From positions 699,764 through 763,763 of the forward strand of contig JAAXVL010000001.1 of assembly GCA_013335535.1 (NCBI GenBank): a stretch of 64,000 bases of DNA, read 5' to 3'. Shown piece by piece: positions 1 to 7,700 of this stretch (position 1 is its first letter; each line of letters begins with the position of its first letter). This DNA comes from Azonexaceae bacterium (GTDB taxonomy: Bacteria > Pseudomonadota > Gammaproteobacteria > Burkholderiales > Rhodocyclaceae). The notes beneath the pieces are model-generated. The model saw only the letters and a program-made list of their open reading frames with translations. It made no database searches and had not been told where the DNA came from. The position numbers were made by a program, and so were the translations under genes.

Positions 1-390
1 GGTGATGAATCCCGCTGCCTGCTCGTTGATGAAGAGCGGTTCGTTCTGGATCAGATAGGAGCGCCCATTGGGGCGCGTCTCTTCCAGACGGTGGGCTTCG
101 AATTTCCCGATCCGTGCTGTGATGCGCTCAACCAGTTCATTGATGTCGCCTTGTCCGTAGTCACCGCGGACAACAGGAACGCGGATTACCTCGGAGAAAT
201 GCATGCCCGAGTAGATGGCGTCGGGGGGCAGATCGAGGGCCTCGATAAAACCCTGGTTCCAGACGCGCAGGCGCAAGCGTTCGTCGAATACGCTGATGCC
301 CTGCGGCATGGTCGTTACAACGGATTGCAGGTAAGCCAGCTGACGTCGCAGTTCGACAGGGTTTGACGAGGATGTATCCAGTAAATTCAA
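1..390 (-). CDS. PAS-domain sensor protein, N-terminal part (runs off the window)
   Basis: The minus strand is open from about position 390 to the left edge. The translation includes the PAS-like stretch QSVVTTMPQGISVFDERLRL followed by VWNQGFIEALDLPPDAIYSG, typical of the sensory input domain of bacterial histidine kinases and diguanylate cyclases (PAS_7-like). The output domain lies beyond the window, so kinase versus cyclase cannot be decided. There is no ATG in frame. An in-frame stop lies near 430, and I placed the start at a TTG codon at 390, but no clear ribosome binding site supports it. A start further upstream in a different frame, or a frameshift, is possible. Confidence 0.6.
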   Translation of the reverse strand, partial: MNLLDTSSSNPVELRRQLAYLQSVVTTMPQGISVFDERLRLRVWNQGFIEALDLPPDAIYSGMHFSEVIRVPVVRGDYGQGDINELVERITARIGKFEAHRLEETRPNGRSYLIQNEPLFINEQAAGFIT

Positions 391-488
391 CGAGGATGGC
401 CGGCAGAAAAACGATGCGGAATCATAGCCCAGCCCTCAAGGTCTTGCCATCGCCGCAAGTGGCTTTTTTGATTTCTGATAATTGTTTG

Positions 489-1043
489 CTATATCTGCCA
501 TTTTATCGAGCAGCCGATCGACGCGATCTGCTCGCGAGGCCCTTCGCCGCTTCTGGCTATTTCACACATGGCTTCGTACAGTTCGCGCGGTGCATCGGTT
601 GCTCCCGGATTGCGTCCGGAAGCGTCCAGTCGACCGCGGTACTGGAGTTCTAGCCTGGCGTTGTAGCCGAAGAAATCGGGCGTGCAAACGGCGCCATAGG
701 CTCGGGCGATTGACTGGGATTCGTCGTAGAGGTAGGGGAAGGGGAAGGCCAGTTTGCTCGCCCAGCGTGCCATCGATTTTGGCGAATCTTCCGGGTAGAC
801 CGTGACATCGTTGCTCATGATCGCGACACAGCCGATGCCGTGCCGGGAAAGGTCGTGGCAGTCCCGGATCAAGCGGTCAATGATTGCCTTGACGTAAGGG
901 CAGTGGTTGCAGATGAACATCACCAGCAGGCCGTTTGGGCCACGGCAACTGGCTAGAGTGTGGCGCTTGCCGTCAACGCCGGGCAGATCGAAATCGATTG
1001 CCGGGCGGCCAAAATCGCACACAGGTGGGTTCAAAGCGACCAT
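489..1043 (-). CDS. Thioredoxin-like AhpC/TSA family protein
   Basis: A 184-residue protein of the thioredoxin-like peroxiredoxin (AhpC/TSA) family. The motif FICNHCPYVK (single cysteine, not CxxC) and the later SNDVTVYPEDSPKSM match the stretches conserved in this subfamily of cytosolic thioredoxin-fold proteins of unknown substrate. The start at 1043 has GGAG nine bases upstream; a longer reading to 1160 would run into the divergent rsmE. The gene is transcribed away from rsmE with only about 40 bases between them. The DNA coding for VTVYPEDSPKSM closely resembles the dispersed 37-base repeat of this window. No signal peptide is seen. Function beyond a redox fold is not known. Confidence 0.8.
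   Translation of the reverse strand: MVALNPPVCDFGRPAIDFDLPGVDGKRHTLASCRGPNGLLVMFICNHCPYVKAIIDRLIRDCHDLSRHGIGCVAIMSNDVTVYPEDSPKSMARWASKLAFPFPYLYDESQSIARAYGAVCTPDFFGYNARLELQYRGRLDASGRNPGATDAPRELYEAMCEIARSGEGPREQIASIGCSIKWQI
771..806 (-). repeat. Dispersed 37-base element, copy 1 (in coding sequence, divergent)
   Basis: In gene direction it begins CACGGTCTACC, has one extra C relative to the other copies, and continues with an A-rich stretch and CGCCAAAATCGATGG. It lies inside the thioredoxin-like gene and encodes VTVYPEDSPKSM. It is the least certain copy, because the protein motif YPEDSP is itself conserved in the family. Confidence 0.5.
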
Positions 1044-1084
1044 GTTTTTCCACTCCAAAACGCATTTCGCCCATAATAGCACCG

Positions 1085-1822
1085 ATGAATTTACCCCGTT
1101 TTTATTGCCGAGAAGCCCTTTCGCCGGGGGCTCACGTTGAATTGCCGGAGCCCGTGGCACGCCTTGCGGTTAGAGTATTGCGCCTGCCGCCGGGGGCGTC
1201 GATGACGCTCTTCGATGGTCGTGGCGGCGAGTATCCGGCGCATATCGAACGTATTGAGCGCGACCGGGTGATGGCCGTTTTGGGCGCCTGGAAAGAAGCG
1301 GAGCGCGAATCGCCGCTGGCCATTACGCTGGTTCAGGCTCTGCAGGCCGGTGACAAGATGGATTTCACCATCCAGAAAGCGGTTGAACTCGGCGTTTGTC
1401 ATATTGTGCCGGTCGAGAGTCGACGCAGCGTCCTGCGGCTGGCTGGCGAGCGAGCTGCCAAGCGGGTGGCCCACTGGCAGGGAGTGGTGGCGTCGGCTTG
1501 CGAGCAGTGTGGCCGTAACCAGGTCCCCTTGGTTGCGCCGCTCGAGAAACTGGAAAACTGGCTGGCCAGGCCGGCGCCTGGCGTGTTGCGCCTGATGCTG
1601 GCGCCGGATGCCGAACAGACGCTGGCGGCCATCCCGCCGGCCACAGAGGTGCAACTGCTGATCGGGGCCGAAGGGGGGCTCGATCCGCAGGAGATGATCG
1701 CTGCGCAGTCGGCAGGCTTTCAGGCGGTACGCATGGGGCCGCGCATCCTGCGCACGGAAACGGCGGGCCTGGCGGCGCTGGCAGCGATGCAGGTTCTTTG
1801 GGGTGACTTCAGGGGGGGGTAG
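1085..1822 (+). CDS. rsmE: 16S rRNA (uracil1498-N3)-methyltransferase RsmE
   Basis: A 245-residue SPOUT-class methyltransferase that methylates U1498 of 16S rRNA on the assembled 30S subunit. The N-terminal PUA-like part starts MNLPRFYCREALSPG. The C-terminal knot region contains LIGAEGGLDPQE and MGPRILRTETA, the cofactor-binding motifs of the family, and the length is standard. I chose ATG 1085 because family members begin at this residue. A CATAAT box at 1072-1077 sits only seven bases before the ATG and no Shine-Dalgarno sequence is visible, so the mRNA may be leaderless. The stop is followed after three bases by pap, which suggests cotranscription. Confidence 0.95.
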   Translation: MNLPRFYCREALSPGAHVELPEPVARLAVRVLRLPPGASMTLFDGRGGEYPAHIERIERDRVMAVLGAWKEAERESPLAITLVQALQAGDKMDFTIQKAVELGVCHIVPVESRRSVLRLAGERAAKRVAHWQGVVASACEQCGRNQVPLVAPLEKLENWLARPAPGVLRLMLAPDAEQTLAAIPPATEVQLLIGAEGGLDPQEMIAAQSAGFQAVRMGPRILRTETAGLAALAAMQVLWGDFRGG

Positions 1823-1825
1823 GCA

Positions 1826-3334
1826 ATGTTTGAATCAGCGGAACTCGGCCACAAGATAGACAAGGAAACCTTTAAGAAGGAAGTGCCGAAGCTGCGCGCC
1901 GCCTTGCTCGATGCGCAGTACGACATGCTGGAGAAAAAGGAGTTTCCGGTCGTCATCCTGATCAGCGGTGTCGATGGCAGTGGCAAGGGCGAAACGATCA
2001 ACCTGCTCTATTCGTGGATGGACCCGCGCCACATTTCGACGCTGGCCTTTTCTGCTCCTTCCGACGAGGAACGTTCCCGCCCCTACATGTGGCGCTACTG
2101 GCGTGCGCTGCCGCCCAAGGGCAAGGTCGGCATCTTTGCCGGTTCCTGGTATTCGCAGCCGATTACCGACCGGATTACCGGCAAGATGCGGCGTTCCGAG
2201 ATGGACGAGCGTCTCGACGACATCAATCGCTTCGAGGCGATGCTGGTCAATGAAGGTGCGCTGGTCCTGAAATTCTGGTTTCACCTGTCCAAGGACGGCC
2301 AGAAGACGCGGCTCAAGGCGTTGGAGAAAAATCCAAACACGGCCTGGCGGGTCACTAAGGAAAGTTACGACCGGCTGAAGACCTATAACAAGCTCCAGGA
2401 AGTGGCCGGCCACGTGCTGCGTGTCAGTAACACAGCCCACGCACCCTGGATCATCGTTGAAGGTACCGACGACGAATATCGTTCGCTGACTGTAGGCCGT
2501 ATCGTGCTCGACGCCATGAAGCGCCGACTGCAGCAGGAGGGGCGTCAGCAGGTGCCGGTGGCGCCGCCGATTGTCCATGCCATCGATCAGAAAAATGTGC
2601 TCAGTGAGCTGAACCTGACGCAGAAGCTGGCCAAGAAAGATTACGAGAGCCAGCTGGCCAAGTACCAGTCGCGCCTGTCGGAGCTGGTGCGCGACCCACG
2701 TTTCGTCGGCAAGCGTTCGCTGGTCCTGGTTTTTGAAGGTTCGGATGCGGCTGGCAAGGGGGGGACCATTCGGCGCATCGGCGCTGCGATGGATGCCCGG
2801 CAATACCAGATCGTGCCGATTGCCGCGCCGACCGAGGAAGAGCGGGCTCAGCCGTATTTGTGGCGCTTCTGGCGGCATCTGCCGCGCACCGGGCGGGCGG
2901 CGATTTTTGACCGCTCGTGGTACGGCCGCGTGCTGGTCGAGCGGGTCGAGGGCTTTTGCACGGAGGCCGACTGGCTGCGTGCTTACGCCGAGATCAACGA
3001 TTTCGAGCACCAGATGGTCGACTCCGGCGCTATCGTCGTCAAATTCTGGCTGCAGATCAGTGCCGACGAACAGTTGCGCCGTTTCAAGGAGCGCCAGGAC
3101 ACCGAGTTCAAGCGCTTCAAGATCACCGACGAAGACTGGCGCAATCGCGAAAAGTGGGACGACTACGTGTCGGCCGTTTGCGACATGGTCGACCGCACGT
3201 CAACCGGGCTGGCACCCTGGACGTTGGTTGAGGCCAACGACAAGAACTTCGCCCGGGTTAAAGTGCTGAAAACCCTGTGCGAGCGCCTCGAAACGGCACT
3301 CAAAGACGACGACGGGAAATATTCGGACAAATGA
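1826..3334 (+). CDS. pap: Polyphosphate:AMP phosphotransferase (two-domain PPK2)
   Basis: A 502-residue protein with two fused PPK2 domains. Each has a Walker A loop: GVDGSGKG near residue 48 and GSDAAGKGG near residue 306. Each also has the lid and substrate motifs of the family (RPYMWRYWRALP and QPYLWRFWRHLP; FAGSWYSQP and FDRSWYGRV). Two-domain members transfer phosphate from polyphosphate to AMP to make ADP. This is known for the family, not shown here. In domain 1 the FDRSWY motif reads FAGSWY, losing the usual Asp/Arg pair, so domain 2 is probably the catalytic one. The start lies just after rsmE, and the stop overlaps the argA start in an ATGA arrangement, implying translational coupling. 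Confidence 0.92.
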   Translation: MFESAELGHKIDKETFKKEVPKLRAALLDAQYDMLEKKEFPVVILISGVDGSGKGETINLLYSWMDPRHISTLAFSAPSDEERSRPYMWRYWRALPPKGKVGIFAGSWYSQPITDRITGKMRRSEMDERLDDINRFEAMLVNEGALVLKFWFHLSKDGQKTRLKALEKNPNTAWRVTKESYDRLKTYNKLQEVAGHVLRVSNTAHAPWIIVEGTDDEYRSLTVGRIVLDAMKRRLQQEGRQQVPVAPPIVHAIDQKNVLSELNLTQKLAKKDYESQLAKYQSRLSELVRDPRFVGKRSLVLVFEGSDAAGKGGTIRRIGAAMDARQYQIVPIAAPTEEERAQPYLWRFWRHLPRTGRAAIFDRSWYGRVLVERVEGFCTEADWLRAYAEINDFEHQMVDSGAIVVKFWLQISADEQLRRFKERQDTEFKRFKITDEDWRNREKWDDYVSAVCDMVDRTSTGLAPWTLVEANDKNFARVKVLKTLCERLETALKDDDGKYSDK

Positions 3335-4650
3335 GCGATACCCCTTACGACGAGCATTTCGTCTCCTGGTTTCGGGCGGTCACGCCCTACATCAACGCCT
3401 TTCGCGGCAAGACCTTCGTTATTGCCTTCGGTGGCAAGGCGGTGGCCAGCGAGTTCGCCAAGACGCTGGCCTACGACGTCAATCTGCTGGTCAGCCTGGG
3501 TATCCGCCTGGTGCTGGTGCATGGGGCGCGACCGCAGATCGAGGAAGAGTTGCGCGAGAAGAATCTGGAGTCGGTTTATCACCGCGGCTACCGGGTGACC
3601 GATGCCGAGGCGCTCGACTGCGTGCTCGATGCGGTGGGCAGCGTTTATCTCGAAATCGAGGCCATGCTGTCGCAGGGGTTGCCGAATACGCCGATGGCCA
3701 ACAGCCGCATTCGCGTCATCGGCGGCAATTTCATTACCGGGCAGCCGATCGGCGTGCTCGACGGCATCGACATGCAGTACGCCGGCAAGGTGCGCAAGGT
3801 CGATAGCGAGGGCATCAACGCCCAATTGGGTCTGGGCAACATCGTGCTGCTCAACTGTGAAGGGCCGTCGCCGACCGGGGAAATCTTCAACCTGCAGATG
3901 GAAGAGGCGGCCGAAGCGGTGGCCATCGCCATCAAGGCCGACAAGCTGGTTTACCTGACCGATAGCCGCGGCGTCACCGACAAGGAGGGCGAGCTTCTCG
4001 ATGCCATGACGGCCGACGAAGCGTCGCAAATGCTGCGCGATGCCGACTGGCTGTCGGCTGACATCAAGCGCTACCTGCCGTGCGCGGTGCGCGCCAGCCG
4101 GACTGGCGTCGGCCGCGTGCACCTGATCGGCTTCGAGCAGGATGGCGCGCTGCTGCGCGAGCTATTCACGCACGATGGCGTCGGCACGGTGGTCACCCGC
4201 GAATCGCTGGAAAACATCCGCGAAGCCAAGCCGGATGACATCGCCGCGCTGATCGCGCTGATCGAACCGATGGAGCAGGAAGGCATCCTCGTCCATCGGC
4301 CGCGCGAACTGCTCGAGCGCGAAATCGACCGCTTCTCTATCATGCTGCACGACGGCATTATCGTCGGCTGCGCCGCGCTCTACACCCATTCCGAGGATGA
4401 GGCCGAACTGGCCTGCCTGGCAGTCAGTCACGAACACCGCGAATGGGGCTACGGCGAGCAGTTGATGCTGCGCATCGAGCAGCGCGCCCGCAAGGCCGGT
4501 ATCAAGCGGCTGTTTGTGCTGACCACACGCACCGAGCACTGGTTCGTCGAGCGTGGCTTCAAACTGGGGTCGGTTGACGACCTGCCGGCCAATAAGCGCG
4601 ACATGTACAACTATCAGCGGCGTTCCAAGGTGCTGTTCAAGAAGCTTTAG
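3331..4650 (+). CDS. argA: Amino-acid N-acetyltransferase (N-acetylglutamate synthase)
   Basis: A 439-residue ArgA-type enzyme. It acetylates glutamate with acetyl-CoA, the first step of arginine synthesis. The N-terminal two thirds is an amino-acid-kinase fold, with FVIAFGGKAV near residue 30 and LVLVHGARPQI near residue 65. The C-terminal third is a GNAT acetyltransferase domain (ELACLAVSHEHREWGYGEQL, then a conserved ERGF segment). The kinase-like domain is the usual site of arginine feedback inhibition. The ATG lies inside the pap stop region (ATGA), with no separate promoter seen. After the stop there is a run of T at 4680-4686 but no convincing hairpin. Confidence 0.95.
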   Translation: MSDTPYDEHFVSWFRAVTPYINAFRGKTFVIAFGGKAVASEFAKTLAYDVNLLVSLGIRLVLVHGARPQIEEELREKNLESVYHRGYRVTDAEALDCVLDAVGSVYLEIEAMLSQGLPNTPMANSRIRVIGGNFITGQPIGVLDGIDMQYAGKVRKVDSEGINAQLGLGNIVLLNCEGPSPTGEIFNLQMEEAAEAVAIAIKADKLVYLTDSRGVTDKEGELLDAMTADEASQMLRDADWLSADIKRYLPCAVRASRTGVGRVHLIGFEQDGALLRELFTHDGVGTVVTRESLENIREAKPDDIAALIALIEPMEQEGILVHRPRELLEREIDRFSIMLHDGIIVGCAALYTHSEDEAELACLAVSHEHREWGYGEQLMLRIEQRARKAGIKRLFVLTTRTEHWFVERGFKLGSVDDLPANKRDMYNYQRRSKVLFKKL

Positions 4651-4756
4651 GCATTATTCCTGATTGAATATGATGTCGGGTTTTTTTACATGTGGCGAAA
4701 CAGGCCATGACGCTTGGATTATGCTAAAACAATGAATTCAGTGGCTTAAATCCATA

Positions 4757-4772
4757 TGGCATGATTGTTGCG
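4757..4772 (+). promoter_or_regulatory. Sigma-54 (RpoN) type promoter before the PEP-CTERM gene
   Basis: The bases TGGCATG, then ATTG, then TTGC match the -24/-12 consensus. The GG and GC doublets are separated by exactly ten bases. It lies about 41 bases upstream of the start codon. PEP-CTERM genes of related floc-forming bacteria are known to be controlled by RpoN with the PrsK/PrsR two-component system. The link to that system here is inferred from the family. Confidence 0.7.
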
Positions 4773-4812
4773 AAATACGGCGGATTGTTCGATTTTTTGA
4801 GGAATGTCGCCC

Positions 4813-5739
4813 GTGAAAGTAAAACCAATTATTGCCGTACTGTCATCGCTCGGTTGCCTGGTTGCCTTGCCTGCGCAGGCAACGGTGGTGGCTTCCGGGG
4901 CTGGTTCTGTGCTTGGACAAACATATAGCTTCGGTCCGACTTCTGGTACGGCATATGCTGCGGATTCAGGGTATGTATCCGATGGAGTTGGTTCTGATGC
5001 CTATTCCAGCGCTTGGGGCAACGCTTCTGGAAGCTACCGTGCTGGTGCTTCCGGGAACGGGACCTTTGAGAGTCAAGGGGTATTCAATCGGGAACTGACG
5101 ATTGCCAACAATACCGGGTTTGCTACCCAGTACAGCCTCAATGTATTCATCTACTACGGTAGCCTGAGTATTTCCAATTATGCCGCTGCGAATGGCAGCG
5201 GTTGGGCATCGTATGGTCTCGATATCACCAAGAATGGATCTGTCAGTATCTTCGATAGTTACGCCAAGATCGACAATTTGGGAAATCTTGAGCGTTCCGG
5301 CGCCATATTGAATAACGGCCAGCAGTCGACTGGCGGTAGCTGGGTTGAATATTCGTGGGGCGGCACCAATGTGACGCTTGACCTGGGTCTGCTTGCGGCA
5401 GGGGAGTCGATGACCATCGATTTTGATCTGGTTTCAACGGCTCATGGCGATTTTGACGTTGTGAATACCAGCTATAGCTGCGGCGGCTACGGCGGTTATG
5501 GCGGTTATGGCGGCTACGGGGGGAGTGGTGACTATGGCGGTACCTGCAGCACTTCTGATACCGGCAATGTGTACGCCTCGCTGGGTGACCCGAGTAAACC
5601 GAGTGACACCCAAGGTGAAGGCTTTTTCACCGTTTCCGGGGTAAGTGCCAACCAGGTTCCTCTACCAGGCACGCTTTCCCTGCTTGGCTTGGGTCTGCTC
5701 GGTTTGGTGACAGTCCGACGAAGCGTATCCCGTACTTGA
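4813..5739 (+). CDS. PEP-CTERM sorting-domain exoprotein, Gly/Tyr-rich
   Basis: A 308-residue secreted protein. The N-terminus is a signal peptide ending near LPAQA. The body is rich in Gly, Ser, Asn and aromatic residues. Before the C-terminus there are four tandem GGY units (5482-5517) flanked by two Cys. The end is the exosortase recognition tail VPLPGTLSLLGLGLLGL followed by a basic RRSVSR cluster; the tripartite layout is the PEP-CTERM one, with PLP in place of the usual PEP. Such proteins are processed by exosortase and sent to the surface or floc matrix. I prefer GTG 4813 because GAGGA at 4799-4803 directly abuts the ATG at 4804, while GTG sits nine bases beyond it. The exosortase itself is not in this window. 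Confidence 0.85.
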   Translation: MKVKPIIAVLSSLGCLVALPAQATVVASGAGSVLGQTYSFGPTSGTAYAADSGYVSDGVGSDAYSSAWGNASGSYRAGASGNGTFESQGVFNRELTIANNTGFATQYSLNVFIYYGSLSISNYAAANGSGWASYGLDITKNGSVSIFDSYAKIDNLGNLERSGAILNNGQQSTGGSWVEYSWGGTNVTLDLGLLAAGESMTIDFDLVSTAHGDFDVVNTSYSCGGYGGYGGYGGYGGSGDYGGTCSTSDTGNVYASLGDPSKPSDTQGEGFFTVSGVSANQVPLPGTLSLLGLGLLGLVTVRRSVSRT

Positions 5740-5763
5740 CGGTTTCGCTGGTTTCGATACTTG

Positions 5764-5788
5764 ATGGGCGCTAAAGGCGCCCATTTTT
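5764..5788 (+). terminator. Rho-independent terminator after the PEP-CTERM gene
   Basis: ATGGGCGC and GCGCCCAT form an eight-base-pair stem with a five-base loop, followed directly by a run of T. It ends the sigma-54 transcript, so the following glycosyltransferase needs read-through or its own promoter. Confidence 0.85.
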
Positions 5789-5802
5789 CATGGATAGGTA
5801 AT

Positions 5803-7008
5803 ATGGCAACAGTTGCACTGATCTGGGAGTTGGGTTCCGATTACGGGCATATCGGGCGATTTTTGCCGATTGCCCTGGCGTTGAGAGAGCGGGGGCATCG
5901 CCCGGTGATGATTTTGCGCGATATCTCGCGCGCCGACGAAATGCTCGGGCCGCATGGTCTGGAATATCTGCAGGCGCCGCTGTGGTTACCGCCAGTGCAA
6001 GGCTTGCCGCCCGCACTGAATTTCACTGAGAGTCTGTTCCTGTTCGGTTTTCTCAATGCCAGGGGGCTGTTGTCGGTTGCCCGGGCTTGGCGTGCCTTGC
6101 TTTCGCTGCTGAAACCTGACCTGATGCTTTTCGATCATGCGCCAACTGCCTTGTTGGCCTGTCGGGGCCTGGGTGTGCCGAGAATGGTCACGGGCAACAG
6201 CTTCGCCGTCCCTCCTCGCGTGTCTCCCTTGCCGCGCTATCGTTGGTGGGAAAAAAAAGGGGATCCGGTGCGCGAAAGGGATACCGAGCAACGCGTGCTC
6301 AGCAATGCGAACGAAGTGTTAAAGGCGCTGGGCTGTCCGGAGATAGCCCAGGTTGCCGATATTTACGAAGCCGAATCGACACTGATTACCGGGGCGCCGG
6401 AACTCGATGTGTATGGGGGGCGCGCCGATGGGGATTACATCGGGGCGATCAACACGCTTGGCCATGGCGTTTCCCCGGTGTGGCCAAGTGGCGGCGGGGC
6501 CAGAATTTTTGCCTACCTGAAACCGCACTACGCCGGTTTTGAGTCAATTCTCGGTGCGCTGGGGCGTACTGAAGCTAGCGTTCTGGTTTTTGCTCCCGGC
6601 GTGGCGCCGGCCGTGGCTCGACGTTTCGAATCGGCCAGGCTGGCATTCAGTAGCAAGCCGCTGTTGATGGAGGAGGTGCGCGAACAGTGCGACCTGGCTA
6701 TCTGTCACGCAGGCGGCACGGTCGACGTCATTCTGGCCGCGGGCAAACCGCTCGTTTTGTTCCCGATGCAGATGGAACAGGCAATGACCAGCCGTCGTTT
6801 CGAGTTGGCCGGTTGCGGTGCCTGGCTCGAGTCGGGAAAAAGCGTCGCTGAAATCGAGCGGGTCATCCGCAAGGTGCTGGGGTCGCAGGAAATTGCCGCC
6901 AATGCGCGAGCTTACGCTGAGCGTAACCGTCGCTTCGACCAGCAGTACAGCTTGCAAACCTTTCTCAAGGTTTGCGAGACGCTGTTGCAGCGCAGCCACG
7001 TGCTTTAA
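5803..7008 (+). CDS. GT-B fold glycosyltransferase (MurG/UGT-like)
   Basis: A 401-residue soluble protein. The N-terminal part resembles GT-B nucleotide-sugar transferases (LGSDYGHIGRFLPIALALRE). Near residue 305 the motif CDLAICHAGGTVDVILAAGK and the following PLVLFPMQMEQ match the donor-binding signature of the MurG/UGT group. Acceptor and sugar are unknown. I chose ATG 5803; the region before it is the terminator of the PEP-CTERM gene. Its placement beside a PEP-CTERM protein suggests surface or exoprotein glycosylation, but the intervening terminator argues against a shared transcript. The HAGGTVD codons contain GCACGGTCGACG, which looks like the dispersed repeat core by chance. Confidence 0.75.
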   Translation: MATVALIWELGSDYGHIGRFLPIALALRERGHRPVMILRDISRADEMLGPHGLEYLQAPLWLPPVQGLPPALNFTESLFLFGFLNARGLLSVARAWRALLSLLKPDLMLFDHAPTALLACRGLGVPRMVTGNSFAVPPRVSPLPRYRWWEKKGDPVRERDTEQRVLSNANEVLKALGCPEIAQVADIYEAESTLITGAPELDVYGGRADGDYIGAINTLGHGVSPVWPSGGGARIFAYLKPHYAGFESILGALGRTEASVLVFAPGVAPAVARRFESARLAFSSKPLLMEEVREQCDLAICHAGGTVDVILAAGKPLVLFPMQMEQAMTSRRFELAGCGAWLESGKSVAEIERVIRKVLGSQEIAANARAYAERNRRFDQQYSLQTFLKVCETLLQRSHVL

Positions 7009-7059
7009 GTTTCTGCTGCAGCCTTTATAATCCCTGCATCAACCCCCACGGAGTTTCAC

Positions 7060-7332
7060 ATGGCACGTACCGTCAATTGCGTCAAACTTGGCCGCGAGGC
7101 CGAAGGCCTTGATCAGCCGCCTTACCCGGGCGCGCTCGGCCAGCGAGTTTTTGAAAATGTTTCGAAGGAAGCCTGGCAGCAGTGGATCAAGATGCAGACC
7201 ATGCTTATCAACGAAAATCGTCTGAACCTGGTCGATGCCAAGCATCGCAAGTATCTGGCCGAGCAGCTCGAGAAGCATTTCTTCGGCGACGGCGCCGACA
7301 AGATTCAGGGTTACGTTCCGCCGGCCGCCTGA
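7060..7332 (+). CDS. yggX: Probable Fe(2+)-trafficking / oxidative damage protection protein YggX
   Basis: A 90-residue protein of the YggX family. It starts [18 protein letters not shown] with the conserved Cys near residue 7 and carries the family segments [11 protein letters not shown] and [19 protein letters not shown]. Family members protect iron-sulfur clusters and are implicated in iron handling. A TATAAT box at 7026-7031 and GGAG at 7050-7053 precede the ATG, so it probably has its own promoter. A strong terminator follows. Length and sequence are ordinary for the family. Confidence 0.95.
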   Translation: MARTVNCVKLGREAEGLDQPPYPGALGQRVFENVSKEAWQQWIKMQTMLINENRLNLVDAKHRKYLAEQLEKHFFGDGADKIQGYVPPAA

Positions 7333-7349
7333 GTCACCGGACGTTCATC

Positions 7350-7380
7350 AAAAATCCCGCTGTGGCGGGATTTTTGTTTT
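7350..7380. terminator. Bidirectional terminator between yggX and a small minus-strand gene
   Basis: AAAAATCCCGC and GCGGGATTTTT form a near-perfect stem around TGTG with A and T runs on the two sides. It can serve yggX on the plus strand and the convergent small gene ending at 7381. Confidence 0.9.
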
Positions 7381-7551
7381 TCAGGCGATCTTGCTCAGCG
7401 CGTAGAAAATCAGCATGCCGCCACCCATGGCGGTGACGGCCAGGATGGCGCTGGTCCGCTTGAGGCCGCTGGCCTGTTCTTCGATGAATTGCTCCAGCCC
7501 GTCGAACAGCACGGGAAAGGCGGCGATGTCGCTGTGGTTCTGCTTGTTCAT
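7381..7551 (-). CDS. Small single-pass membrane protein, unknown function
   Basis: A 56-residue ORF, MNKQNHSDIAAFPVLFDGLE onwards, with one hydrophobic segment near the C-terminus (TSAILAVTAMGGGMLIFYAL). GGAG sits at 7557-7560, five bases before the ATG, and the bidirectional terminator follows the stop. I do not recognise the family. The strong ribosome binding site, sensible composition and placement against a terminator argue that it is a real gene. Confidence 0.55.
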   Translation of the reverse strand: MNKQNHSDIAAFPVLFDGLEQFIEEQASGLKRTSAILAVTAMGGGMLIFYALSKIA

Positions 7552-7564
7552 GGGTTCTCCTTGA

Positions 7565-7666
7565 TCAGCCGGTCTTCGGCTTGGCCTGCCGCGCCACTAT
7601 CGCCAGCCAATATTGCAGGGGCGTGAAGGATTTTTGCCGTCCCGGTTGCGGGGCGCGGAATGCCAC
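7565..7666 (-). CDS. Possible 33-residue ORF starting inside a repeat copy
   Basis: A short frame starting at a GTG within the repeat copy at 7663-7700 and ending 13 bases before the small membrane protein gene. It reads VAFRAPQPGRQ then KSFTPLQYWLAIVARQAKPK. No ribosome binding site is visible and I do not recognise it. It could be chance. It is listed because the frame has natural-looking composition and closely precedes a translated gene on the same strand. Confidence 0.2.
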   Translation of the reverse strand: MAFRAPQPGRQKSFTPLQYWLAIVARQAKPKTG

Positions 7667-7700
7667 GGTGAACCGGGAAAAAAGGCCAAAAATGAAATCG
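7663..7700 (+). repeat. Dispersed 37-base element, copy 2
   Basis: Core CCACGGTGAACCGG, then an A run, then GGCCAAAAATGAAATCG. It abuts the stop codon (7701-7703) of the minus-strand acetyltransferase gene with no gap and lies antisense to it. Confidence 0.9.

Noticed and set aside
6708-6745. GCACGGTCGACG inside the GT-B glycosyltransferase gene, resembling the dispersed repeat core
   Set aside because: The A/T stretches do not follow at the right positions, and the HAGGTVD protein motif forces most of the match.
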